Positions 36,941 through 46,075 of a stretch of DNA of 64,000 bases are shown here, in pieces. Under the pieces are notes generated by a model. That model was not told the origin of the DNA, searched no databases, and worked only from the letters and a program-made list of their open reading frames with translations. Origin of the DNA: Sphingomonas sp. BAUL-RG-20F-R05-02 (lineage in GTDB: Bacteria > Pseudomonadota > Alphaproteobacteria > Sphingomonadales > Sphingomonadaceae); the NCBI RefSeq assembly GCF_022662305.1, contig NZ_JAKNQH010000013.1:1-64000 (forward strand), read 5' to 3'. How positions within the stretch are numbered: position 1 is the first letter of the stretch; the number at the start of each line of letters is the position of its first letter. The position numbers and the translations under genes are program-made.

Positions 36941-38761
36941 ATGCGGCTTGCGCAGCTCGGAGCGGTGACGCTCGGCGGCGTGCTCGGCGACGCGCTTGAG
37001 GCGAACCGTGCGGGTCGGCTGTCGCACTTCATCACCGACGAGACGAGCCCCGCCATCGCCCTATTCGCGCCCGAGGTCGTAGCGGGCAATCTGGACGGCG
37101 ACTGGTATGGCGAACATGCCGGCAAATGGCTCGTTGCCGCGACACGTGCCGCGGTTCGCGCCGGCGATGGGGGACTGCTCGAGCGCGTGCGCCGGGTTGC
37201 CGACTATCTGATCGCGCATCAGGATGACGACGGCTATCTCGGCAATTACGCGCCACCGGGGCGTTTCATGGTCCCTGCCCCCCCGAAGCCCGAAAGCTGG
37301 AACGGCGAGCCAGCCCGGCGAACCTGGGACATCTGGACCCACAGCTATCTGATACTCGGATTGCTCGAGCTTGAGCGGGCCGTTGGAGACGGGCGTTATC
37401 TTGATGCCGCGCAGCGGATCGGCGACCTGTGTTGGCGCACGCTGAGCGAAAGCGCCATCTCGATCACCGATCTCGGCAATCACTTCGGCCTGTCGGCTAC
37501 GGTGCTGCTTGATCCTGCCGTGGAACTCCACTTCGCGACCGGAGAGCCCCGTTATCTCGCGCTTGCCGAACTGATCGTGGCGCAGGTCGAGCAGGAGCCG
37601 CGCAACCGGCTGCTAAGCATGGCGCTGGCCGGTGCCGATCCGTCCGAGATCGCCACGGGCAAGGCCTACCAGCTGCTCTGGAATCTGGTCGGCCTCGCCA
37701 AGCTCTACCGCGCGACCTCGGATGCCCGCTATATCGGCGCCGTTCGCGCGATCTGGGAGAAGGTGCGCGCCCATCACCTCACGCTGGGCGGCGGCCCTTG
37801 GGGCGGGGTCGCCCATCGATCGCGCGAAGTGTTCAACCCTGCGGGAGTCTTCAGTCCCGAGGCGTACGTCGAAACCTGCTCCACGATGGCTTGGATCCAG
37901 ATGAACCGCGAGCTGCTCGTCATTCTCGGCGATGCGGCATTCGCACAGGAGATCGAGCGGAGCGCCTACAACGATCTGGCAGGGGCCCAATCCCCCAACG
38001 GCGAGGACTGGTGCTACTACTCGTTCCCGAACGGGCGCCGCACCGACACGACCTACTGGCGATGCTGCAAGTCGAGCGGCGCAATGGCGCTCGAGGAGCT
38101 ATCCACGATCGCCTGCGGTCTGACGGGCGACGGCGCGATAGCGATCAATCTGCTGGGGCCGTCCGAAGCCCTGCTCGATTTCTCCGAGATCGGTGCCGTG
38201 CGGCTTCGGCAGTCCACCGGCTACCCCCTCGACGGCACGATCGAGATCGTCGTCACGCCGTCCGTCGCGACGTATTTTGCGATCGACGTTCGCATTCCCG
38301 ATTGGGCGAAGGGCGCAACCTTGCGCGTCGGCGCGCAGAGGATCGATGCGTCTCCCGGCTCCTACGCCCGGATCTCGCGAACTTGGAGCCCTGGTGACAT
38401 CATCGAGCTCGACCTGCCCATGCCGGCGTGCTTGCACCGGTCGGTAGCACGCAACGTGCAGGAATCGCTGGCTCCCGGCGGCATCCCCGTCGCTCAGGAG
38501 GTCCTTCGGTTCGACTACATAGCAATTTCTCGAGGACCGCTCTCCTATGCGACCGGGCTGATCGACGGCTTCAAACGTGCCGAAACTATTCGCTTCGATG
38601 GCCCCCCGATCCTGACCATAGAAGGCGAGCGGATACGGCTCAGCCCCGCCGGCCGCCCACCAATCCTCTTCGAACCCTACTATCGCATCGGAGCAGATTC
38701 GAACGAAAGCTGGCGGATTACGTGGCTCGGGCTCGCCGATGACACCGGCGGGGAGACATGA
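36941..38761 (+). CDS. GH127-type beta-L-arabinofuranosidase
   Basis: 606 residues, (alpha/alpha)6 barrel of the GH127/DUF1680 group. The zinc site is visible: Glu311 and Cys313 in YVETCST and Cys375-Cys376 in YWRCCKSSG, equal to the E-x-C...CC set of characterised HypBA1, where one cysteine is the nucleophile. No signal peptide, so it acts in the cytosol on imported arabinofuranosides. ATG 36941, seven bases after the previous stop, is preferred to GTG 36917. Its end overlaps the esterase gene by ATGA. Confidence 0.85.
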   Translation: MRLAQLGAVTLGGVLGDALEANRAGRLSHFITDETSPAIALFAPEVVAGNLDGDWYGEHAGKWLVAATRAAVRAGDGGLLERVRRVADYLIAHQDDDGYLGNYAPPGRFMVPAPPKPESWNGEPARRTWDIWTHSYLILGLLELERAVGDGRYLDAAQRIGDLCWRTLSESAISITDLGNHFGLSATVLLDPAVELHFATGEPRYLALAELIVAQVEQEPRNRLLSMALAGADPSEIATGKAYQLLWNLVGLAKLYRATSDARYIGAVRAIWEKVRAHHLTLGGGPWGGVAHRSREVFNPAGVFSPEAYVETCSTMAWIQMNRELLVILGDAAFAQEIERSAYNDLAGAQSPNGEDWCYYSFPNGRRTDTTYWRCCKSSGAMALEELSTIACGLTGDGAIAINLLGPSEALLDFSEIGAVRLRQSTGYPLDGTIEIVVTPSVATYFAIDVRIPDWAKGATLRVGAQRIDASPGSYARISRTWSPGDIIELDLPMPACLHRSVARNVQESLAPGGIPVAQEVLRFDYIAISRGPLSYATGLIDGFKRAETIRFDGPPILTIEGERIRLSPAGRPPILFEPYYRIGADSNESWRITWLGLADDTGGET

Positions 38762-40314
38762 GCGCTCCCGCACCGACCCGCCGCACGGTCGTAGGAGCGG
38801 CCGTCGCGCTGATCGGCGCCACGCCCCTTCGCGCGCTAGCCGCCGACCCGGTCGTGACGTGCCATGCGGGTCCATATTCCGGGATGCGCATGGCGGGCGT
38901 GACGGCGTTCCGAGGCATCCGCTACGGCCGCGCCGACCGCTTCAAGGCGCCAACCGCGATCTCCGCGCAGCGAGACGTCTTGCGCGCGGTGACGCCGGCA
39001 CCGGCCTGCCCGCAGCGCGGCAAGCGGCATCCGCAGTCCGAGAACTGCCTGGCGCTGAACGTGTGGACGCCGAGCGTGCACGACGCCGCCATGCTGCCGG
39101 TCTTGGTCTATGTCCACGGTGGCGGCTACGCTTATGGAAGCGCCAACGACGAGATCACAGATGGACAGGCACTCGCGGCACGGGGCATCGTGGTCGTCAC
39201 CGTCAACCATCGCTTGAACGCGCTCGGCTATCTGCATCTCGCGCCATTCGACGCCCGCTTCGCGGATAGCGGCAACGCCGGGCAGTCGGATCTGGTCCTG
39301 GCACTTCAGTGGGTACGCGCGAACATCGCGGCCTTCGGAGGCGATCCGGGCTGCGTGACGCTGGCCGGCCAGTCGGGTGGCGGCGCCAAGATCGCCACCT
39401 TGCTGGCGATGCCCGTGGCGCGCGGACTGTTCCACCGCGCGCTCACCATGAGCGGCCAACAGATCACGGTGTCCGAGCCCGACCATGCTGCGGCCCGTAC
39501 ACGCGTCTATCTCGCTGGGCTGGACGTGGCGGGGCGGGATGTTGCCGAATTAGCCGATCTTCCGGTCGAGCGGCTGATCGAGGCGCTCGAAACGCCGGAT
39601 CCGATCGAACGCAGCCAGCTCTATTTCGGTCCGGTACGCGACGGGCGGTGGCTCACCCGGCATCCCTTCTCGCCCGACGCCCACCCTGCCGGCCGGGATG
39701 TTCCGCTGATGCTTGGCGGAACGCGCGACGAGACGCGCGACTTCTTCGATCCCGGGTCGGTCGAGATGCGTCGCTTGACTTGGGAGACGTTGCCCGAACG
39801 CGTCGCCGCCGAACTTCCCTTCCCCGCACCGCCCTCCGCAGTGATCCGTGCCTACAGGGAGCATACGCCAAACGCATCGCCTCCCGACGTCTTCTACGCC
39901 GCCACCACCGACGGGCGTAGCTGGCGCCCTCAGTTGATAGAGGCGGAGGAGCGTACGCGCGCCGGACGAACCGCATACGTCTATCAGGTCGACTTCACCT
40001 CCCGCACCGACCCCGCCCGGGGTGCGTTCCACGGAATCGACATCGCCCTGCTTTTCGGAACGCTGGGTGCTTCGGATGCAGGAACAGGCACCGCTGCGGA
40101 TGCCCGAGCCCTCTCGGAGCGCCTCCAGGATCATGTGATCGCCTTCGCCCAGACGGGTCGCCCGGACCGACCAGGCTTGCCGCAATGGCCCCCGTACGAT
40201 CTGGATCGGCGCGCGACGATGATCTTCGACACGAAGTCGCGGGTCGAGAACGATCCACGGCAATGGCAGCGCAACATGTTCGCTCCCTACACGTACAACC
40301 AACCAGGAACATGA
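38758..40314 (+). CDS. type-B carboxylesterase, probably Tat-exported
   Basis: 518 residues. N-terminal TRRTVVGAAVALIGATPLRA is a Tat-type signal. The alpha/beta-hydrolase core has oxyanion loop HGGGY (120-124), nucleophile Ser206 in GQSGGG, and type-B features such as NCLALNVWTP. It would remove acyl groups (acetyl, feruloyl or similar) from a glycan or glycoside in the periplasm. Starts inside the stop codon of the GH127 gene and overlaps the CoA-transferase start, so all are co-translated. Confidence 0.85.
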   Translation: MSAPAPTRRTVVGAAVALIGATPLRALAADPVVTCHAGPYSGMRMAGVTAFRGIRYGRADRFKAPTAISAQRDVLRAVTPAPACPQRGKRHPQSENCLALNVWTPSVHDAAMLPVLVYVHGGGYAYGSANDEITDGQALAARGIVVVTVNHRLNALGYLHLAPFDARFADSGNAGQSDLVLALQWVRANIAAFGGDPGCVTLAGQSGGGAKIATLLAMPVARGLFHRALTMSGQQITVSEPDHAAARTRVYLAGLDVAGRDVAELADLPVERLIEALETPDPIERSQLYFGPVRDGRWLTRHPFSPDAHPAGRDVPLMLGGTRDETRDFFDPGSVEMRRLTWETLPERVAAELPFPAPPSAVIRAYREHTPNASPPDVFYAATTDGRSWRPQLIEAEERTRAGRTAYVYQVDFTSRTDPARGAFHGIDIALLFGTLGASDAGTGTAADARALSERLQDHVIAFAQTGRPDRPGLPQWPPYDLDRRATMIFDTKSRVENDPRQWQRNMFAPYTYNQPGT

Positions 40315-41525
40315 CCGCAATGCCCCCCGCCTTTATGCCGCCCTCTAAGGATCGTCAGACCGATCGTCTTATTCCGACATTCGACGCTTCCGCGCGCGAG
40401 GGCCCGTCGGGGCCGCTCAGCGGCATCCGCGTGCTGGATCTCAGCGCCTATATCGCGGGGCCATACGGATGCACGCTGCTCGCTGATCAGGGCGCGGACG
40501 TCATCAAGGTCGAGCCACCCAACGGCGACAACCTGCGTGCCTACCCCTCCACGCTCGAAGGCGAAAACCGCGCGTTCCTCGGCGTCAACCGAAGCAAGCG
40601 AGGACTTGTTCTCGACCTGAAGACTGACATCGACCGCGCCGTGTTGCTGGATCTGGTCGATAAGGCCGACGTGCTCGTCCACAACTTCCGTCCAGGCGTC
40701 GCTGAACGACTGGGGATCGGCCACGCCCAGCTCGAACAGCGAAATCCGCGACTGATCTACTGCGCGGTCACCGGCTACGGCGAGGAAGGTCCGCTGCGCG
40801 GGAAGGCCGGCTACGATCAAGTGCTCCAGGCGATGACAGGCATGTGCACACTCCAGGGCAAACCCCACGCCCCCGAGCTGACCTACGGCTCCCCCGTGGA
40901 CTACTACGCCGCAGCCCTCGTCGCCGCGGGCACGGCGTCCGCGCTCTTCGAGCGCGAGCGCAGCGGGCGGGGGCAGTACGTCGGTGTCTCGCTGCTTCGC
41001 AGCGCGCTCACGATGCAGTCGGCGCGGTTGATCCAGGCGGAGGGAGAGGCGCTGGACATCGCACGCGACATGCGTTCGGGCGGCATCACCGGCCTGCATC
41101 CCACTGCGGCAGGGCACCTATACCTGTCGGCGAACACGCCCCGGTTCTGGGATGCGCTGTGCGAACTGGTCGGTTTGGACGATCTCGCGTCCAATCCGCG
41201 ATACGATACCGTGAGAAAGCGCGCCGAACATGCGGGCGAGATCATTCCCCTGCTGCGCGAGCGCCTCAAGACACGCACGGCATTGGAGTGGGAGCAGACG
41301 TTCGGCGATGCCGTCCCATGTTCGGCAGCGAGGGCGATCGAGGAGATGTTCGACCACCCGCAGGTGATCGCCGAGGGGATGATCTCCTCCATTCCGCATC
41401 CGGTACTAGGCGAATACCGCGGCGTGACGCGTTCGATAAAGTTCTCGCGCACCCCGGGCCCTGTTCCATTCGCCGCGCCCCTATTCGAAAACACCGCAGT
41501 ACGAAACGCGAAGAAGACGGAATAA
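40311..41525 (+). CDS. family III CoA-transferase (CaiB/BaiF type)
   Basis: 404 residues. GIRVLDLSAYIAGPYGCTLL, ADVIKVEPP and NRSKRGLVLDLK are the family's N-terminal landmarks; Asp169 in GKAGYDQVLQAM is the catalytic aspartate. It moves CoA between carboxylic acids. ATG 40311 overlaps the esterase stop (ATGA) and follows CAGGAA. Last gene of the operon. With the CitE-like lyase at 30511-31353 it could form a route activating and cleaving a hydroxyacid left from sugar breakdown; this is inference. Confidence 0.85.
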   Translation: MTAMPPAFMPPSKDRQTDRLIPTFDASAREGPSGPLSGIRVLDLSAYIAGPYGCTLLADQGADVIKVEPPNGDNLRAYPSTLEGENRAFLGVNRSKRGLVLDLKTDIDRAVLLDLVDKADVLVHNFRPGVAERLGIGHAQLEQRNPRLIYCAVTGYGEEGPLRGKAGYDQVLQAMTGMCTLQGKPHAPELTYGSPVDYYAAALVAAGTASALFERERSGRGQYVGVSLLRSALTMQSARLIQAEGEALDIARDMRSGGITGLHPTAAGHLYLSANTPRFWDALCELVGLDDLASNPRYDTVRKRAEHAGEIIPLLRERLKTRTALEWEQTFGDAVPCSAARAIEEMFDHPQVIAEGMISSIPHPVLGEYRGVTRSIKFSRTPGPVPFAAPLFENTAVRNAKKTE

Positions 41526-41730
41526 CCGATCTTGAGATCCGGTTCGTCCGTTTCTTGTGCAGGACAGCAAACTCGAGCGGCGCCCGTATCGGCTAGACCG
41601 CTCGGACACCCGCACGTCCGTGGGAGCGGTCGAGATGCAGAGGGCTGATGTTCATCGGACACCGCGATCCCTGCCTGGCACGCACGAACGCGGTTTTCGA
41701 TGATCTTCCACCAGTCTTCGAGCATTGGCG

Positions 41731-43284
41731 CTACGCCCACGAACCGCCCGGCAGCAGATACTTAGCCCACGCGATGCCCTCCTGCTCGCCCCATTCCTCC
41801 CAATTCAGATGCATCAGGACTCCGCCTTTGGTCGTGATCTCCACCCCGAGCCACTCGGTCGAGCTGAACGAAAGGGTGGCCACCAGCTCGTGCACCGCCT
41901 CCATCGCGCGCGAACGCGTCGCGAACCGGATGCTTTCGTCGTGATCATCAAGCGTTTCCCGGAGCGCGAAGATGCGATTGCGGTGTTCCTGCGGTGACAC
42001 GGCGCCGCGAGCGGCCACCACGCGCCTCTCCAACTCGCCGACGACAGCGTCATGCCCGTCTACGCGAGCCGAGAAGTCGAGCCATTTCGCCTTCACCTCC
42101 GGACGCTTGTACTCAAGATACAGGCTCAGGGCGGTTTCGGCTTGGTCACGATCCGCGGCCCGGGCCCGAAGCCGTTCCGCCAATTCTATATCGAGCAGCC
42201 TCGCCGTCTCCGGCGCTGAGAAATGCCTATCGCCCATTGCATCCAATAGGACAGCATCTAGGATCCCGCTTTCCCATACGCGATAATTGAAATGGTAGCC
42301 GACGGTGCAACCGCGCCCGCGCTGGTAGCTGTCGCAGATCAGGTAGTCCTCGTTGACGACTGATCCGTCGGCACGCGTCTTCAATCCCTTGCTTCGAAAG
42401 GTCATGGGCGAGGAACATGACTTGCAGTGGGCCAACCCGGAAAAGAGGTTCACAAGCCGCCGGCCACGTCCGACGACGCGCCGCTGCCGCCCAGCCATGC
42501 TTCGCATGGCATGCGCATGGAGGTCGGCGTCTACGACCTGCGGATAGTAGTCCGCTACCTCCTCGCCCACAAGGCGCCGCTTCTCCCCCCTCGGTTCCTG
42601 ACCTGGATGGAACGCACCCAGGACGGCCGAACTCTTAGGTATCTTCTGAATATACGATGCATGCCAGCCAAGAGCCCTTCCGAACGGTGGTATCCCTTCG
42701 CGGTTGAGATTTCGCGCGATATGGTGCTTGCCGAGCCCCACCACCGTCTCCTCGAAGATGCGGCGTACGATGGCGGCGCGTTCTGGGATGATAGCGAACG
42801 CGGGCGGCGTACCGGTCACCTCGAGCCACGCCGGCGCCCTTCTCGTGAGCAGCATCCGTTCCCCGCTAGCCAGACGCCGCCGCTTCGAAGCCCAAGCGGC
42901 TGCGAGCCGCGTCGCCTTCTTCTCCGATTCCTCGTTGGCGAGCTGGGCCTTCACCACGACCTCGATGATAGCCGCCATGTCCAGATTTTCGCTGCCGTAA
43001 CGCCGGTCCCCGTCCACCGTTGCCACGATGACCCCGAGCTCGGTCACTCTCAATATCCAGGAGAAGACCCTCTTGGCCGGCTCGCGGGACAGGCGATCGA
43101 GCTTCTCCGTAAGGAGGATCACGCCGTCAGGATATCTGCCTGCCTCGACCTCCGCCACGAAGCGGCCCAGCTCGCCCGTGGCGGAATGTTTCCCCCTGAA
43201 GGCCGAGACGCCGTCATCCACAAGCGGCGGGTGGATCACGTTCCAGCCCTTCCGTGCGGCGTGGGTGAGACACTCCTCTCGCTG
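41731..43284 (-). pseudogene. large serine recombinase lacking its catalytic N-terminus
   Basis: About 517 codons closely paralogous to the recombinase at 46076-47698. It contains REECLTHAARKGW, LTEKLDRLSRE, the recombinase domain, the zinc ribbon (CKSCSSPM and CDSYQRGRGC) and a coiled coil. Similarity begins only at about 43284; the first 21 residues, which in the paralogue carry YIRWSS with the catalytic serine, are replaced by unrelated codons from a GTG at 43329. Without the nucleophile it should be inactive. It marks an older integration. Confidence 0.8.
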
Positions 43285-43343
43285 CCACGCGATCGTCCAC
43301 GCAGAAGGACGGTGAGGTCGCGGGTCCACCGGCCGACGGCCCC

Positions 43344-43673
43344 GTGCCCAGCCACCGCGAACGCGCGCAGACGCTCTTCAATCAACGGCGGGACCGGGCC
43401 AAGTGGTTCGGCGCGCACGCGAAGCTGTTTCAGGATCCGACCTGGGGAATCCTGCTCGAGTTCTTCCTCTGCGGAGAGGACGGACGCGCGCCATCGACCA
43501 CCAGCGTCGCCTACGGCACCGCGGTTCCGACGACGACGCTGCGGGCGCTGCACAAACTCAAGGTTAGCGGCCTCGTGGAGAGCTGGACGGACGCGAAGGA
43601 CACGCGCGTCAGACGGGTCCGACTGTCACAGGAGGCGACGCGCATGATGCGGCGCTACCTGGATCACGTCTGA
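43344..43673 (+). CDS. small winged-helix (MarR-like) protein
   Basis: 109 residues from GTG 43344. DPTWGILLEFFLCGEDGRAP, then TTTLRALHKLKVSGLVESW and DTRVRRVRLSQEATRMMRRY form a MarR-like winged helix with recognition helix and wing. No good ribosome-binding site. It starts just beside the point where the truncated recombinase loses similarity, so it probably lies at the edge of the inserted DNA, and may regulate element genes. Confidence 0.6.
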   Translation: MPSHRERAQTLFNQRRDRAKWFGAHAKLFQDPTWGILLEFFLCGEDGRAPSTTSVAYGTAVPTTTLRALHKLKVSGLVESWTDAKDTRVRRVRLSQEATRMMRRYLDHV

Positions 43674-43845
43674 TGCCGGCCCCGGACCCCGTGTCGGGAT
43701 CCTTTCGGATCTCAGCATGACGGCCACCGCAGTCTGCGATCCGAAGCGGGAACGGCCGACAACCCGCTCCCTTCAAATAGTCCAGTCGAGATGGTCCCCG
43801 GGTTCGAGGAGGAATGGCGCCAGTGGGCGGATGAGGGAGAAAATG

Positions 43846-44221
43846 ATGAAGAGGAATACCGAAATGAACGCCGACAGTGCCGATCTTCAGCTTGTCCGGA
43901 TGCTCGTCGCGAAGCACCTCCGCGACCGCGGCGCGGCCGATGGAAAGGAAGACACTTTCCGGTACGAACTCGCGCCCACGAAGCGGTGGCACGCGGCGGC
44001 GGGCGAGCTACACGTCAACGTGGACCTCGGCCGCGGCGCGCGCCCGCGTCGATCAGGTTTGGTGGGCGAAGGCTGACCGCAAAGTCGAGTCGCTCGTCCG
44101 TGCGGCCAACGAAATCGCGGACAGCGTCGCCGAAATCCTCAAACGGAGAAGCGAAGCGCGGGAGATGCTGACCCAGGTCATCGAGCTACCGCTGGCGATC
44201 GGCACAGCGCCGATCACCTGA
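43846..44221 (+). pseudogene. small hypothetical gene with frameshift
   Basis: The first part (NADSADLQLVRMLVAKHLRD, TFRYELAPTKRWHAAAGELH) and a second part in another frame (RVDQVWWAKADRKVESLVRA, VAEILKRRSEAREMLTQVI) join well if one base is shifted within a GC run near 44035-44045 (CGCGGCGCGCGCCCGCG). Joined length about 125 residues, helical at the C-terminus. Either a real frameshift or a sequencing error in the repeat. No family recognised. Confidence 0.5.
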
Positions 44222-44525
44222 TGGCGGGCGCGGATACTTCCAGAGCTAGCGGCGCCGGTCTTGATCGCGCGGGGTCCGGTGGCACCTGACAGCCCGTGGA
44301 GTCGGCCGGCCCTGCAGAAAGCCCCGCTAACAGCCTGATAATCCCGGCCTATCCCGCCGCGCCTGTCGCTTCCGCCGGAAAAGCATACCGGCCGCGAAGA
44401 CGGCTCGATCCCACCATCGTCTGCCGGCGCCACATGCCGACAGAGCGAGCGGAAAGGCAGAGCCTTGCCCATCAGGAAGATCAGTGTCCCTGCAGTGAGT
44501 GGGAAAAAAGTGGAAAGTGACGAGA
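44222..44525. other. 304-bp gap in the element, nothing recognised
   Basis: No coding frame with a ribosome-binding site, RNA gene or repeat was seen. It probably carries the promoter of the gene pair starting at 44526. Confidence 0.4.
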
Positions 44526-44885
44526 ATGACGGAAGCCGATACCCAGAAGATGGTTGCCAACTACATGGGCGCGGTCGCGCATCTGTTCTGCGGGAAGCTC
44601 GGCCGCGACGAAGAGTTCCACGCGACGGTCGACATCCTCCTCGCTGGCTCACCGCCGCAGCTGATGCAGCTTTGGCAGCTCGCGGGCAGGCATCGATCCC
44701 CTCCACGCTTCACCACCGCCCGTGATCAGGCACGCAGATCCGAGCAAGACCGGCGCGTGCGACCCACGCCTCGGCATGAGCCTGTCTGGAGCGTTCCAGC
44801 CGCGAAGCAGCGGCGAAGGAAATACGGAAGTCCGGACCCAGCTCGGGCCGGCATCGACACATTGAACCAGGAGTTAAACGAATGA
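44526..44885 (+). CDS. hypothetical protein, element cargo
   Basis: 119 residues from ATG 44526 (MTEADTQKMVANYMGAVAHL). The first 60 residues are helical and regular (CGKLGRDEEFHATVDILLAG); the remainder is Arg/Pro-rich. Its stop overlaps the start of the next gene (ATGA), showing a two-gene operon. No family recognised. Confidence 0.5.
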   Translation: MTEADTQKMVANYMGAVAHLFCGKLGRDEEFHATVDILLAGSPPQLMQLWQLAGRHRSPPRFTTARDQARRSEQDRRVRPTPRHEPVWSVPAAKQRRRKYGSPDPARAGIDTLNQELNE

Positions 44886-45493
44886 CGACCGAAACCGACC
44901 AGATGCGCGACGCTCGCCACGAACTTGAAATGCTCTCGGCGTCCGATCCGGCGGCCCAAGCGAACATGCTTCAGCACGTCGCCGCCTTCCGGATGATGCT
45001 CACGGGTCGACGACACGATCAGGAATGCGAGGTTCTGCTCATCGGCGCCGGTTTCGTCCTCAAGCACGGTTCCGAGAAGCTTCTCGGCGCCGTCTGCCGC
45101 GAGGACGGCCGTGAACGCATCTACATCGCCTTCGATGTGGACGACCCTGCCGGGCCGCCGCTCTGCTGGGGCCTGTTCGTTCCGCAGTGGGGTCAGGTGA
45201 CGTGCTACGGGCGATGTCGACTGTGGTCGCCAGCGAACGACGCCCGGGCGTTGATCGTTCCGTCCTCCGAGCCTGGCTCCAGTCACTACGCCTACCGATC
45301 GGGATCGAAGCTCCGCCGTCTGGAGGGTCTGCCACCCGGCGACCTAGAGGCCGGCTTCCGACGCGCCGACGCGCGCCTCGCCAAGCTCCTGAAGTCCGAG
45401 GACTTGCAGCAGTTGCGAGACAAGGGCTTCCTGGCCGTGCTCCGCAGCAGCGACGGCAAGCTCGAGCGCCACACGGAGAAGATGGCAGCGTGA
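44882..45493 (+). CDS. hypothetical protein, element cargo
   Basis: 203 residues. N-terminal helix (RHELEMLSASDPAAQANMLQ), a central beta-rich segment (CEVLLIGAGFVLKHGSEKLL, RIYIAFDVDDPAG) and a helical tail (LEAGFRRADARLAKLLKSED). No signal or membrane segment. Starts within the stop of the 119-residue gene. Carried between the two recombinase genes. I do not recognise the family. Confidence 0.55.
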   Translation: MTTETDQMRDARHELEMLSASDPAAQANMLQHVAAFRMMLTGRRHDQECEVLLIGAGFVLKHGSEKLLGAVCREDGRERIYIAFDVDDPAGPPLCWGLFVPQWGQVTCYGRCRLWSPANDARALIVPSSEPGSSHYAYRSGSKLRRLEGLPPGDLEAGFRRADARLAKLLKSEDLQQLRDKGFLAVLRSSDGKLERHTEKMAA

Positions 45494-45778
45494 GGCCAGC
45501 GGGCGGCCACCGCGCCGTACAGCCATCCTCGACCGCCCGCCGCACCTGGTCGGCCACCACCGCCACCCAGTCGGCCCGCGCGCTGCGGATCGCGGCGGCG
45601 ACCGCCTCTGGCATGTCCTCGTCCACGAAGGCCGCGATGAGCATGCAACCGGTCGGATGAACAGGAATACCGGCACTCGATCGCGCGCGACGTCGAACGC
45701 CTTGCGGACGGCCGATCCCGGTTCAGTAAACGGGAAGGCCGCCGTCACGTCGTCAAGTGAGACGGGCCGGTCCAGCAT
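45484..45778 (-). pseudogene. small hypothetical gene, probably frameshifted
   Basis: ATG 45778 is preceded by a strong GAGGAGAT. The first 43 codons look real (LDRPVSLDDVTAAFPFTEPG, KAFDVARDRVPVFLFIRPV); then sense continues in another frame from about 45654 with LIAAFVDEDMPEAVAAAIRS and WVAVVADQVRRAVEDG. One frame change joins them. The 3' end reaches the convergent gene at 45493. Unknown function. Confidence 0.45.
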
Positions 45779-46075
45779 ATCGAAATCTCCTCGCGTTCCG
45801 ATCCGCCATCGATCTGCGAGACCGGTCGATCTTGGACAATGGCGGCTTCCTTGAAGCATGAGACCGGAGCGAAGCTGGAGAGGCCGACCAGCCAGCGCGC
45901 CTCCTAGGCCGGCTACCGGTATCACTTTGCGAACGAGCTCGTGGTCCTCCGACGGGCGGCGGAAGAAGACCAAGCCGTGGATCTCGGGCGAGAATCGAAA
46001 CCCCCGAGAAAACACCGGCGTCGTGGGGCCGTCTCGGGGGCGGGGGGCGTTCCGGCTCACCTTAGGTCGAAAGCC

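Noticed and set aside
43284..43345. A copy of the att site beside the truncated recombinase
   Set aside because: Sequence here does not resemble 47699-47745, so a simple second att site could not be shown.
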